Shown here piece after piece: positions 1 to 8,994 of a DNA stretch of 11,270 bases. The stretch is taken from contig JALNQF010000911.1 of NCBI GenBank assembly GCA_028456385.1, forward strand, positions 1 through 11,270, read 5' to 3'. Below the pieces are notes generated by a model. That model was given only the letters and a program-made list of their open reading frames with translations. It ran no database searches and was not told the origin of the DNA. Source of the stretch: Ophiosphaerella korrae (Eukaryota; Ascomycota; Dothideomycetes; Pleosporales; Phaeosphaeriaceae). Position numbers and translations under genes: made by a program. Every line of letters begins with the position of its first letter. Positions within the stretch are counted from its first letter, which is position 1.

Positions 1-141
1 TGAGCTCGCGATCTCTTGCTGCAGTGCACAGGATGGAACTATCGAGTGATTTTCAGCGCCGGGCTCATAACTGTTGCTAGATGCGAGCTCAGGAATGAGT
101 GGGAGATGATCATTGATTGAAGAGCTATCTGAGCTGGGCTA

Positions 142-149
142 CTTATATA
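142..149 (-). promoter_or_regulatory. TATA box of the LTR promoter
   Basis: On the minus strand this reads TATATAAG. About 25-35 bases downstream is TCTTCAATCAATG, a plausible start region. Together they look like an RNA polymerase II promoter inside the LTR fragment, directing transcription leftward out of the window. This is a motif match only. Confidence 0.4.
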
Positions 150-159
150 CAGTGGAGCA

Positions 160-186
160 GCTCGAACGGCTCGTGCGGCTCGCTTA
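160..186. repeat. Three 9-bp tandem GCTCG repeats in the U3 part of the LTR
   Basis: Three units of nine bases start with GCTCG (160-168, 169-177, 178-186). They lie upstream of the TATA box when read on the minus strand, a position where LTR enhancer repeats are often found. A role in transcription is inference. Confidence 0.5.
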
Positions 187-236
187 CTGCTGCGGGCTTA
201 CCTGAATTGTATGGAGCAGAGCTCTAACTTGCGACA

Positions 237-3000
237 TCTTCTTCTATTTTTTTATAGACTAAGCTCTATCTTACGTCTTTATCTTCTTTTAGATTTATTA
301 CTAAATCTTATAACTAGTATTTTAGAAGATAATCTTCTAGCTCTATAAGCTATTTTTTCTATTTCCTATATTCTTTAGGAAATTCTCCTTTATAGGTGTT
401 TATGTTAGCCTTTAATATATCTATTCTATAGTAATTAATCTTTCTTATTCTCTAATTAATATATAAGTTAGTTATCTATAACTATAGTATACCTAATATT
501 ATATCTTATTTGTTATTAATTATTATTATATCTATAACTATATTTTTAATTATTATTCTTTCTAATTCTAATATAGAGAGAACTGTTTTAAGCCTAATAA
601 GTTCCTAAAATAGTTTTCTTTTAATTATACTTAGTTATTAAGGGTATTTCTTTATAGTATACTTTATTCCTTATATTTCTATAAACTTCTTTAATATAAA
701 GTTCTTTATAGCTCTACTATTAATTATTAATTATACTTTCTTTTCTTAGTATATACTTATTTTTATAATATATAGGCCTCTTATACCTTCTAGCTTTTCT
801 TATTTAGGCGATTTTATAAATTATCTACCTTTTTTAGGCTATAGTCTTACTTTAAGTTTATATTTATTATATTTTAGATATTTATTATTTATATATTTGT
901 ACTATAGTCTTCTTTAGACGTATTTCTTTATTAATTTAGGTCTAGGTTTTACTACTACGTATCTATCTTCTAGGTTTATTTCCTATCCTTAGATATCTTC
1001 TATTAGAATTACTCTTATATAGTTATAGCCTCTTCTTCTTATAGGCTATATATTATTATTTACTTTAGGGTTACTATATATAATATAATTCTTATCTAGG
1101 TATAATATCTATAATACTTTAAAGTATACTAGATATTCTAGATCTATTATTTTATTATCTCCTTCTTAGTATTTACTTCTACTAGGTATATTCGTAGTTA
1201 GGATATAGTATACTACTAGTACTCTTAGTATATAGGCTTTATTAATTTATTATATCTTTCTTATAAGGTATTACTACTCCTTTTATATAGGTATTCTTTC
1301 TACTATAACTATATATTACTTTATTTATTCTTAAAATAGTATAAACTTTATTTCTTTAGGATTATATTCTTTCTAGTCTTTATACGCTTCTTCTATACTT
1401 ATAACTATTAAGTATATTTAAATAAATCTCTATTCTTTATTTTATTCTTCTATATCTATTATTATATAGCTATTATAACTATATATATCTAGCTAGGTAT
1501 ACTCTATACCTCTTATACTAACTTATCTCTTACTTCTTTATAGTCTTTTAAAGGTAGCTATAGTAGTCTCTTTATCTAGTACTAGTCCTTTAGCCTAGAT
1601 TAATAGTACTAAAGGCTCTTCCCTTTCTAAATCTTTTATTAGTAAGTCTATTATATATACTATTTCTTTTAGCTATACTTTTATTTTCTTCTTTATTATA
1701 GCTACTCTATATCTCTATTTCTATAACTATACTACTCTCTATTTACTAGAAAGATATATATAGTAGTTATTATTATAATAAAAGGTCTAGTAGAGTATTA
1801 TATATTATACTTCTTTACTTCTAGCTACCTTTTCTTAAGGTTTAGCCTATACTTATAGTACTTCTTTTATTTTCTTAGTTATTTTTAACTAAGTTTCTTT
1901 CTTTAGGTTCTTACTTCTATATTCTCTTGTAAAGTATCTTAGTTTCTTATATTTATAGTATACTATATCCTTCTTCTTTTATAAATAGTAATCTTTTACG
2001 TAGTAGCCTCTCTTACTATAGTTAAAGTATATAAAGTCTTTATTCTTCTTTTTTTTCTTATCTTTATTTATATTAAGGACTATAAAGTCTTCTTTATTAT
2101 AGTTCTAGGTATAACCTCTATATTTATTCTTCTTCTATTCTTAAAGATTATTATTAATTTAAATTACCTATTACTTTAGAGCTTCTAGTATTTATAGTTT
2201 TTCTATATATATTATCTTATATTAGATCTTAGAGTTTACTCCTTACTTAAATTATAATATTAAGGCTAACTTATTTTATTCTATATTCTATAATAGTTAT
2301 TTAAACTATAATATATACTTTAGAATACTTTAACTTTATATAAGCTTCTCTAGCTATTCTTTAGCTTATTAGGTAATATCTATATCTCTAAACGCTACTC
2401 TTATTTACTTAGTAAAGTATTTATAACTTCTAAAAATAGCTCTAGTCTTATCTTTCTAAGTTATTAGAAAGTATATTATATAATCTATCTAGTAAAGCTT
2501 ATACTTTCTTATTATATCTTCTTTAAGGTATAACCTAATATATATTACCTTCTTTTCTTCTATATTAAAGTATAGTACTTATATATCTATCTAGAGTTAT
2601 ACTAATATAATAAAAAGTTTTAGTTTCTCTCTTATTCTATTAAACTTCTTAAGGATAAGTATTTTTAGTAGTTTCTTTATTGTACTTATTTCTAGGCGTT
2701 ATATAATTAACTCTATTTAGTTCTATCCTTTTATAATAGCCTTAATTTATACTTTATTTTATTTTAAGTAATCCTAAAGCTCTTTATTCTATATTTCTAA
2801 AGTATTAATTACTATCTTTATATCTTCTTTGTTTAAGATTAAGTTATTAATCTTGTCTTTAATTATTTCTTATATAGTACTATCTAACTTATAACTACTT
2901 CTAGGAGCTTTACTTATTTTAGTTAAACTTTCTACTATTATATTAGCTAGACTATACGCTACTTACGCTTTACTTCTTGTAATAACTAAATTAGTAAGGT
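237..3000 (-). pseudogene. Broken gag-protease polyprotein of gypsy copy 1
   Basis: Read on the minus strand this encodes the same order as copy 2: capsid, zinc knuckle, long spacer, protease, then the first residues of reverse transcriptase. The first zinc knuckle is at 1988-2029, where the expected C-x2-C-x4-H-x4-C reads Y-x2-Y-x4-Y-x4-Y, each change being a C-to-T or G-to-A transition. The protease active-site triplet (expected D-S/T-G) reads N-S-R at about 717-725. Knuckle and protease share one frame, so little or nothing has been inserted or deleted between them. Many in-frame TAA and TAG codons, mostly at expected Gln and Trp positions, make it non-coding. The start codon is not recognisable; ATG would become ATA under RIP. 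The right limit is approximate. Confidence 0.75.
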
Positions 3001-3016
3001 GTAATAGGCCTCCTAT

Positions 3017-3442
3017 TAATAACTATAAGTAGCTATTCTTAGGAAGTTAGTAGATTAAGAGTTAATAATAAAAGTCTATATAAAGATCTATAATAACTTA
3101 TAAATAGTAGAAGATATTTTATAACTATCTTATACTAGCGTTTTATAGTTAAAGGATTAAATTACTAATACTATCCTAATAATATATATCCTACTAACTA
3201 TATACCTAGAGTTCTTAGCTAACTTTATACTTTGTATTTACTAAGATTATAAATTATAAATCTATTACGTGCTTAGCTTTATACTTTATATTTACTAAAA
3301 TTGTAAATTATAAATCTATTACGTATCCCTATTATAGTTAGTCTCCTAATCTAGTTTATTTTCCTATAGGTTATATGCGTCGTTATTATCTATAGTAGGG
3401 CTAATTAGTTTAAATTAGTTTTCTCTTGTTATAGCTATAATA
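3017..3442 (-). repeat. 5' LTR of gypsy copy 1
   Basis: Both ends align with the LTRs of copy 2: the left edge follows the shared CCTCCTAT, and the right edge ends TAATA, matching TAACA in the better preserved LTR. The terminal TG has become TA at 3017-3018. The flanks of the LTR match copy 2, but about 3190-3330 does not: it holds a different tandem repeat. It sits directly next to gag on its left, as a 5' LTR of a minus-strand element should. Confidence 0.75.
3223..3324. repeat. 54-bp tandem duplication inside the copy 1 LTR
   Basis: The 48 bases at 3223-3270 recur at 3277-3324 with a few transitions (period 54). Each unit includes AAATTATAAATCTATTACGT. The corresponding part of the copy 2 LTRs holds two hairpin units instead, so this block is a subfamily difference. 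Confidence 0.75.
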
Positions 3443-3478
3443 TAATTTAATATAATTAACTTATTATAATAGGCCTCT
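3443..3478. other. Spacer between the two gypsy LTRs, with a primer-binding-site-like remnant
   Basis: These 36 bases separate the copy 1 LTR from the left LTR of copy 2. On the minus strand, next to the copy 2 LTR, it reads GAGGCCTATTA, identical over 11 bases to the sequence just downstream of the copy 1 LTR, where the primer-binding site lies. It may be host DNA, or the deleted interior of a third tandem copy. Confidence 0.4.
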
Positions 3479-3895
3479 TGTTATTAACTATAGGTACCTA
3501 TCTTAGAAAAGTTAGTAGATTGTAAAGTAATAATAAAAGTTTGTATAGAGATCTATAATAACTATAAACAATAGAAGATGTTTTGTAACTATCTTGTATT
3601 AGCGTTCTATAGTTAAAGGATTAAATTACTAATACTATCTTAATAATGCGCGTCGCTACTAACTATATACTTGTTCTAATCTATTAATCTATTACTACTA
3701 AGAATAATAGATTGTAGATTACCCTAATCTATAATCTATTAATACTAAGAGTCTATAGATTATAGATTACCTTAGGTATCCTAATTATATATAGTTTCCT
3801 AATCGAGTTTATATTCCTCGTGTTTATAAGAACTTAATCTCTTAGTTGTAGGGCTAATTAGTTCTATCTATATTTCTCTTGTTACTATTGTAATA
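3479..3895 (-). repeat. 3' LTR of gypsy copy 2
   Basis: This matches 10087-10500 over its whole length. It starts TGTTA on the plus strand and ends TAATA, a RIP-type change from TAACA in the partner. It is bordered on its right by a purine tract on the minus strand, which identifies it as the 3' LTR. It carries more T and A than its partner at the differing sites. Confidence 0.88.
3677..3768. repeat. Two consecutive hairpin-forming units in the LTR
   Basis: The second unit is a perfect 14-bp inverted repeat, AATCTATAATCTAT at 3726-3739 against ATAGATTATAGATT at 3755-3768, with a 15-base loop. The first unit (3677-3721) is an imperfect version with a similar loop. The same pair occurs in the right LTR (perfect arms at 10331-10344 and 10360-10373). 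They are absent from the copy 1 LTR. A role in transcript processing is speculative. Confidence 0.7.
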
Positions 3896-3909
3896 CTATC
3901 CCCTTCTCT
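3896..3909 (-). other. Polypurine tract of gypsy copy 2
   Basis: On the minus strand this reads AGAGAAGGGGATAG directly before the 3' LTR. In LTR retrotransposons this is where plus-strand DNA synthesis is primed. RIP can change G to A, but a purine stays a purine, which may explain why it survived. Its position fixes the element's orientation. Confidence 0.75.
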
Positions 3910-4036
3910 AGGCGGGTCCTTGTTTATCTATCCTAGAGCTAAGGTTATTAACCTACTTTCTTTGTTGATTTCTAGTTCCTTATTACTCCCTATAGTTATC
4001 TCTTCTACACGTCGTTAATATCTTCTTACTAATTAC

Positions 4037-4610
4037 GTGTTACGTAACAGTATTAAAATATTTTCTTATTCTTATTATACTTCTTCTAAGTTAAATCCTA
4101 AGTACTCTCTTTATATAGTTTCTACAAACAATAGTAAGGCTTATAAGGTGTATATTTATGCAAATATTTATAGTTCTTATAACGTATCTAGTATCTCTCT
4201 TATAGAGTATATATTTATTATACTTATTCTTGCGTCTAAGCTTAATAATAATAGGGAGAGCCGTTAACTAAGCTTAAGAGAAATTACTATCCTAAATTGT
4301 AGAGGCTAAAGCTAAGTATAAGTAGATCTAGGAGCTTGCGTAAAGTAAGCTAGTAGAGAATTAAGCTCGTCTCTCTTGTCTTTATAAGACGAAGGCGCTA
4401 AATAATAAGAAATTAGCTATATAGTTAGTAGCTCTAGAAGCTAAGCTAGACTTAGATAAAGTATTTAGTGTTGCTATAGTAGGTCCTATATTAAGCGCTC
4501 CTATTGCCTCTCTATCTAGCAATAGTAATATTAGTTCTCTTAGTTTACTACTAGGCGTTCTAGAGGGTTTTAACTTTAGAAGTCCTCTAGTTTCTTAGAG
4601 TAGTTAAGGT
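4037..4610 (+). pseudogene. Decayed antisense extra ORF: cysteine-cluster-like region plus coiled coil
   Basis: On the plus strand, opposite to gag-pol, lies a frame open from 4037 to 4267. It has Tyr spaced like a zinc-binding cluster (Y-x2-Y at residues 11 and 14, Y at 23, Y-x2-Y at 36 and 39, Y at 48). RIP turns Cys codons TGT/TGC into TAT/TAC, so I infer these were cysteines. From about 4269 a different frame, offset by one base, reads as a charged helix (EAKAKYK, then KTKALNNKKLA and ALEAKLDLDK) in which TAA/TAG fall at likely Gln positions, followed by a Ser/Pro-like tail to about 4595-4610. The frame change could be an indel or a small intron. The open part starts with GTG, so the true start is probably upstream and lost. 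This layout resembles hypothetical proteins common in fungal genomes; the function is unknown. Its tail overlaps the end of pol. Confidence 0.45.
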
Positions 4611-4735
4611 TATCCTCTAGTTCCTATATTTCTTCCTATAGTTGTCCTTTTTCGTCTATACCTATCTATTTTACTAGATAGTAGTTCCTACTATTATAGA
4701 ACTAGTATACTAGGATTTCTTTAACTTCCTATTCT
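4576..4735 (-). pseudogene. Chromodomain at the C terminus of integrase (copy 2)
   Basis: The last 50 codons before the stop at 4576-4578 read EVKEILVY, then NYYLVK*IG with the stop at the conserved Trp, then EEI*ELEDNLNYSKKLEDF, again with a stop at a Trp position. This is the chromodomain pattern (V-E-x-I-L, YLVKWKG, TWEPEENL, Leu-rich helix). In chromoviruses it recognises modified histones and guides insertion. Its DNA overlaps the tail of the antisense frame on the other strand. Confidence 0.82.
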
Positions 4736-4889
4736 TCTTGTTCTCTATACGTATCTACTTTGTATACTAGTAGTTCTACGTTTTATAGTACTATCTCGAG
4801 TAGTACTACGTAGAAGGTTAGATATATCCTTATTTTATTTAGTAGCTTTAGTTTAAATATAACTAGCGTAACTTCTTTCTTAATTTTAT

Positions 4890-5880
4890 ATAGTCTTATC
4901 TTAATATAGTCTAGTTTTAGGCTTAGTCTCTTGCTCTTAATATTTTTCTATACTAACTATACTTTTTCTCTCTTTCTAAATTAGGGTCCTTCTTTATATT
5001 TCTTGTTATAGTACTTAGCTATACGATTATATAGGAATTTTGCGTCCTGTCTTAGTTAATCCTATATATTCTTAAGTCTATTAGCAAAGTTTTCTCCTCT
5101 TAGAGACTAAGATATCTAGTTTCTTAGTATCTAGTATATATTAGGCTCGAATCTATAGTTTGCGAAGAAGGGTATTACTTCTATTACTATATTCTTTACG
5201 CTGTTGTATACTAGTTATACTATAAGTAATAGTTGTACCTAGTTATTCTAGTTATAATTAAGGTAGTATCTTAGGTATTGTTCTACTATCTAATTTATGC
5301 GTTCTAATTATCTATCTATCTATAGGTAGTATACTATTAATATTGTATATTTAATTCCTAATTGTACTATTATTGTTCCCTATAGTTTTAATATAAATCT
5401 TACGTCTCTATCTATAATAATCTTATCTAGTAGTCTATATTAGCTAATTACAGTTCCTAGAACTTAGTATACTACAACTTCTATTCTACTTTTCTCTTTA
5501 TATAGTCTAAAGTATAAGTACTTTATAAGTTTATCTACTATTATTAGGATTCTATTATACTTAACTCCTAATATTAGGTCCTTAGACTTAGGTAGTTTTG
5601 TAATAAAGTCTATTGTAATAATTCCCTATAGTTATTCTAGTATCTTTATTAGTTATAGTATTCTATATAGTGTATGTCTATTGTGTTTATTTCTATAGTA
5701 TTCTATATAGTCTCGTAGTACTTCTATTACTAGTTATCTTACCTTTAGGATATAATAGTCTTTTAAGAGTTTATCTAATATTTTGTTAATACCTTAGTAT
5801 CTATATACTAGTAATTTATAGAATTGTTATATAAATTCTCTTTAGATCTTTCCTAGAATATATATTCTTCTATAGGCTTG
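4890..5880 (-). pseudogene. Integrase (HHCC and DDE core) of copy 2
   Basis: Integrase would join element DNA to the chromosome. The N-terminal zinc site is seen as YKLLVYRYQG-like sequence near 5780-5820 and EYYRNKHNRH near 5670-5705, with expected His and Cys replaced by Tyr in several places. The DDE catalytic core is kept: Asp in IDFITKLPKSK (5608-5610), Asp in IIIDRDV (5410-5412), and Glu in LERINQIVE (5302-5304), with normal spacing. A GPY/F-like C-terminal part leads into FKLKLLNKIR near 4830-4860. Stop codons interrupt the frame. Confidence 0.9.
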
Positions 5881-5989
5881 TACTAGTCCTTCTTAAGTTT
5901 CTAGTTTTTCTATTTCTTTAGATACTTCTTACGTTATTTTCTAAATCTATTTGTCTAGCTCGCTACTTATTCTTTTAAGTATTGCGGCT

Positions 5990-6500
5990 ATTTTAAGTAT
6001 ATTTAGGACTAAATATCTATCTTTATTCTTAATTAGAACTATGCTAGTAGCGCTTACTTCTTCTTATAAGTCTAGTCTTCTACTAAAGGCGTCTATAAAT
6101 TAGTTGTCTTTCCCTTTTATATATATTATTTCCATATTAAATATTAATAGAAACTCCTACTATCTTATATAGTATTATAATAGTTCTTTATTTATTATAA
6201 ATCCTATAAGGTTCTTATAGTCTATATAGACCTTTATCTAATATTTTACTTTTTGTAAATATACTCTCTATTACTTAAATACTTTATATATTACTAGTAT
6301 CTCTTTGTTATAGATTAGATAATTAAGCTCTACTAGCTTTATTTTCTTAGAAAAGTATTTAACTAAATACTCTTTATTAATTTCTAGGTATTCTTATATT
6401 AGTGCTATTCTATAGACTAAGTTAGACGCATCTGTTTTTACTACTACTAGTAGGTCTAGGTTATATATTCTAATAACTAGGTTTTCTATAAACTTTCTTT
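5990..6500 (-). pseudogene. RNase H domain of copy 2
   Basis: RNase H would remove RNA from the RNA-DNA hybrid during reverse transcription. The catalytic residues are recognisable: Asp in KTDASN (6430-6432), Glu in LVELNY (6328-6330) after the YFSKK segment, and Asp in VYIDYKNL (6220-6222). The order and spacing fit the gypsy RNase H that follows reverse transcriptase directly. Several TAA/TAG codons interrupt it. Confidence 0.85.
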
Positions 6501-6589
6501 TAATTTTCTTAAATACTTTATTACATTCTTTTGTCTACTTAAATAGCGTGTCTTTTTTTATAAGTCTAGTTATTAGTTCTATATCTTTA

Positions 6590-7370
6590 GACTATCCTAT
6601 TATTAACTTTCTATAAAAGTTAGCTAACCTATAAAATTGTTGTACCTCTTTTAGGTTTTTTAGTATTAGCTATTCGTTAATTAATCTAATCTTTTCTAGG
6701 TTAATCTTAATTTTTCCTAGTTTAATAATAAATCTAAGGAAGTCTATTTCCTTTGTATAAAATTCGTATTTTCTTATTTTTAGAAATAGCTTGTTTTCTA
6801 CTAGTTTCTCTAGTACTTTGTATACGTATTATACGTGTTCTTCCTCTATTTCTAAAAATATAAGGATGTTATCTAGGTATATAAATATAAATACGTCTAA
6901 GTACTCTCTTAGTACTATATTAATCCTTTCTTAGAATACTGCTAGTGCGTTTGTTAAGCTAAATAGTATAACTAGATATTTGTATAGTCTATACTATATT
7001 CTAAACGCTATCTTCTATTTATCTCCTTTTTTAATTCTAATCTAGTAGTATACGTTCTAAATATCTAGTTTTGTAAAGATTCTTGCTCTTTATAATCTAT
7101 CTTGTATTCTATCTATTTATAGTAATAGGTATTAGTTCTTGTTTATAATTGCGTTAGTCTTCCTAAAATCTATATAGAGTCTCTTGTTACTTATTCTCTT
7201 TTTATCTACAAATATAAGTCTATATACTACTAAGGATTTAGATTCCTTTATCTATCCCTTTTTTATTGCATTCTAAATAAATATTCGTTTAATTTTAGAC
7301 TCTTCTTCTATTTTCTAGTAGACTAGGCTCTATCCTACGTCTTTACCTTCTACTAGTTCTATCGCTAGGT
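6590..7370 (-). pseudogene. Reverse transcriptase (Ty3/gypsy type) of copy 2
   Basis: The domain starts with AIELVEGKDVG at about 7340-7365, the usual N-terminal motif of gypsy reverse transcriptase. KGWIKESKS-like and YIDFRK-x-NAI segments follow. The first catalytic Asp is in FTKLDI (7063-7065), kept. The active-site box YxDD reads YLDN (6868-6879), with the second Asp changed to Asn. Downstream FYTKEIDFLRFI and EVQQFYRLANFYRKLI match the thumb/connection segments of Ty3-type enzymes. The enzyme would copy element RNA into DNA. In-frame stops and the lost Asp make it inactive. Confidence 0.92.
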
Positions 7371-7499
7371 TCTATAGTTAATATTCTAGAAGGTAATCTT
7401 TAGGTTCTATAAGTTGTTTTTCTTATTTCTTGTATTCTTTAAGGAATTCTCTCTTATAAGTGCTTATGTTAGCTTTTAACGTGTCTGTTTTATAGTAGT

Positions 7500-7800
7500 T
7501 AATTTTTTCTATTCTCTAATTAATCTATAGGTTAGTTATTTATAACTATAGTATTCCTAGTATTATATCTTGTTTATTATTAATTGTTGTTATATCTATA
7601 ACTATATTCTTAATTGTTATTCCTTCTAGTTTTAATGTAGAGAGAACTGTTTTAAATCTAATAGGTTCTTAGAATAGTTTTCTTTTAATTATACTTAATT
7701 ATTAAGGATATTTCTTTATTATATACCTTATTCCTTATGTTTCTATAAACTTCTTTAATATAAAGTTTCTCGTAGCTCTACTATTAATTATTAATTGTAC
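7500..7800 (-). pseudogene. Aspartic protease (retropepsin) region of copy 2
   Basis: The retropepsin would cut the polyprotein into its products. The active-site loop, expected as a hydrophobic run then D-S/T-G-A, reads LIINSRATRNFILKKF at about 7750-7794. The catalytic Asp is now Asn (7783-7785) and the Gly is Arg (7777-7779), both G-to-A changes. The C-terminal pattern of the family, I-L-G then W-L and later N-P, is seen as ILGIL*L at about 7540-7560. The domain length, about 100 residues, is normal. Confidence 0.8.
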
Positions 7801-7809
7801 TTTTCTTTC

Positions 7810-8990
7810 TTAGTAAGTACCTATTTTTATAATATATAGGCCTCCTACGCCTTTTAGCTATTCTTACTTAGGTATCTTTACAAACTATCTATCTTTCTTA
7901 GGCTATAGGCCTACTTTAAGCTTATATTCTTCGTGTTTTAGGTATTTATCGTATATATACTTATACTATAGTCCTCCTTAGACGCATTTTTTAGATAGTT
8001 TTAGACTAGGTCTTGCTACTATATATCTATCTTCTAGGATTATTTCTTATCCTTAGATGTCTTCTACTAAGATTACTCTTGTATAGTTATAGCTTCTTCT
8101 TTATATAGGCTATATATTATTATTTACTTTAGAGTTTCTATATATAGTGTAATTCTTATCTAGGTATAATATCTATAATACTTTAAAGTGTACTAGATGT
8201 TTTAGATCTATTATTTTGTTATCTCCTTCCTAGTATTTATCTTTTCTAGGTATATCTATTATTAGGATATAGTATACTACTAGTACTTTTAGTATATAGG
8301 CTTTATTAATCTATTGTGTTTTTTTTATAAAGTACTACTATTCTTTTTATATAGGTATTCTTCCTACTATAACTATATATTACTTTATCTATTCTTAAAA
8401 TAGTATAAACTTTATTTCCTTAGGATTACGTTCTTTCTAGTCTTTGTACGCTTCTTCTATACTTATAACTATTAAGTATATTTAAATAAATCTCTATTCT
8501 TTATTTTATTCTTCTATATCTATTATTATATAGCTATTATAGCTATATATATCTAGCTAGGTATACTCTATACCTCTTATACTAACTTATCTCTTACTTT
8601 CTTATAGTTCTTTAGAGGAAGCTGTAGTAGTTTCTTTATCTAGTACTTGTTCTTTAGCCTAGATTAATAGGGTCTAGGGTTTTTCCCCTTCTAAATCTTC
8701 TATTAGTAGGTCTATTATATAGGCTGTCTCTTCTAGCTATACTTTTATTCTACTTTCTTTTATTATAGCTACTCTATATCTCTATTTTTATAGGAACTAT
8801 ACTACTCCCTATTTACTAGAAAGATATATATAGTAGTTATTATTATAATAAAAGGTCTAATAGAGTATTATATATTATACTTCTTTACTCCCTACTACCT
8901 TCTTTTAAGGTTTAGCTTGTGCTTTTAGTACTTCTTTCTTATTTTTAGTTATTTTTAACTAAGTTTCCTTGTCTTTTCTTAGGTCCTTAC
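7810..8990 (-). pseudogene. Long spacer between nucleocapsid and protease
   Basis: About 390 codons in the gag-pol frame lie between the second zinc knuckle and the protease. The same spacer, at the same length, is present in copy 1 (about 750-1910). I recognise no enzyme domain. A hydrophilic stretch follows the knuckles, and a segment near 8530-8560 has the pattern W-x3-C-x4-C if the TAG and two Tyr codons are read as RIP-mutated Trp and Cys, which might be a metal-binding site. The part near 7985-8170 is the best preserved and may be a folded domain. Assignment is open. Confidence 0.5.
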
Positions 8991-8994
8991 TTCT

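Larger units (their letters stand above)
1..236 (-). mobile_element. Unmutated LTR fragment of a second, younger LTR retrotransposon
   Basis: This is the only part of the window with balanced base composition and normal numbers of CpA and TpG. It ends in CTTGCGACA at 228-236, so on the minus strand it begins TGTCGCAAG, the TG start expected of an LTR. The next base, 237, continues the gypsy sequence exactly where copy 2 reads at 7301, so the edge is a clean insertion junction. On the minus strand a TATATAAG box lies about 90 bases in, followed by a pyrimidine and CAAT-rich stretch (TCTTCAATCAATG) resembling a fungal transcription start. I infer a U3-R region, with the element's body to the left outside the window. 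The other LTR end and the target duplication are not visible, so a solo LTR or another mobile sequence remains possible. Confidence 0.6.
237..3442 (-). mobile_element. Ty3/gypsy chromovirus copy 1, 5' part only, heavily RIP-mutated
   Basis: This stretch aligns from end to end with 7301-10500 of copy 2 at almost the same length (3206 versus 3200 bases). It carries the 5' LTR (3017-3442), gag, protease and the very start of reverse transcriptase. The rest of pol, integrase and the 3' LTR are missing from the window, because the sequence stops at the junction with the LTR fragment ending at 236. That is an insertion break, so the remainder may lie further left. CpA and TpG are nearly absent, more so than in copy 2. 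The difference implies more rounds of RIP, so copy 1 is probably older. The LTR differs from that of copy 2 in its middle portion, so it is a subfamily relative. Confidence 0.85.

Noticed and set aside
1..120. End of a host protein-coding gene at the left edge
   Set aside because: The three forward frames have no long open stretch: stops at 1-3 and 118-120, about 47-49, and about 78-80. The LTR end and promoter motifs explain the region better.
3223..3324. CRISPR-like repeat array
   Set aside because: There are only two units in direct tandem, with no spacers of equal length and no cas genes. It lies inside an LTR.
3474..3478. 5-bp target site duplication CCTCT matching CTTAT at 10501-10505
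   Set aside because: Two of five bases differ, one by a transversion that RIP does not cause.
3726..3768. Hairpin as a bacterial-type rho-independent terminator
   Set aside because: The arms are AT-rich, the organism is a eukaryote by its elements, and the hairpin is an LTR-internal repeat.
4037..4267. A standalone functional 76-residue protein gene
   Set aside because: It begins with GTG, is extremely Tyr/Ile/Ser-rich as RIP would produce, lies in a transposon, and continues in another frame. It is better read as part of a decayed antisense ORF.
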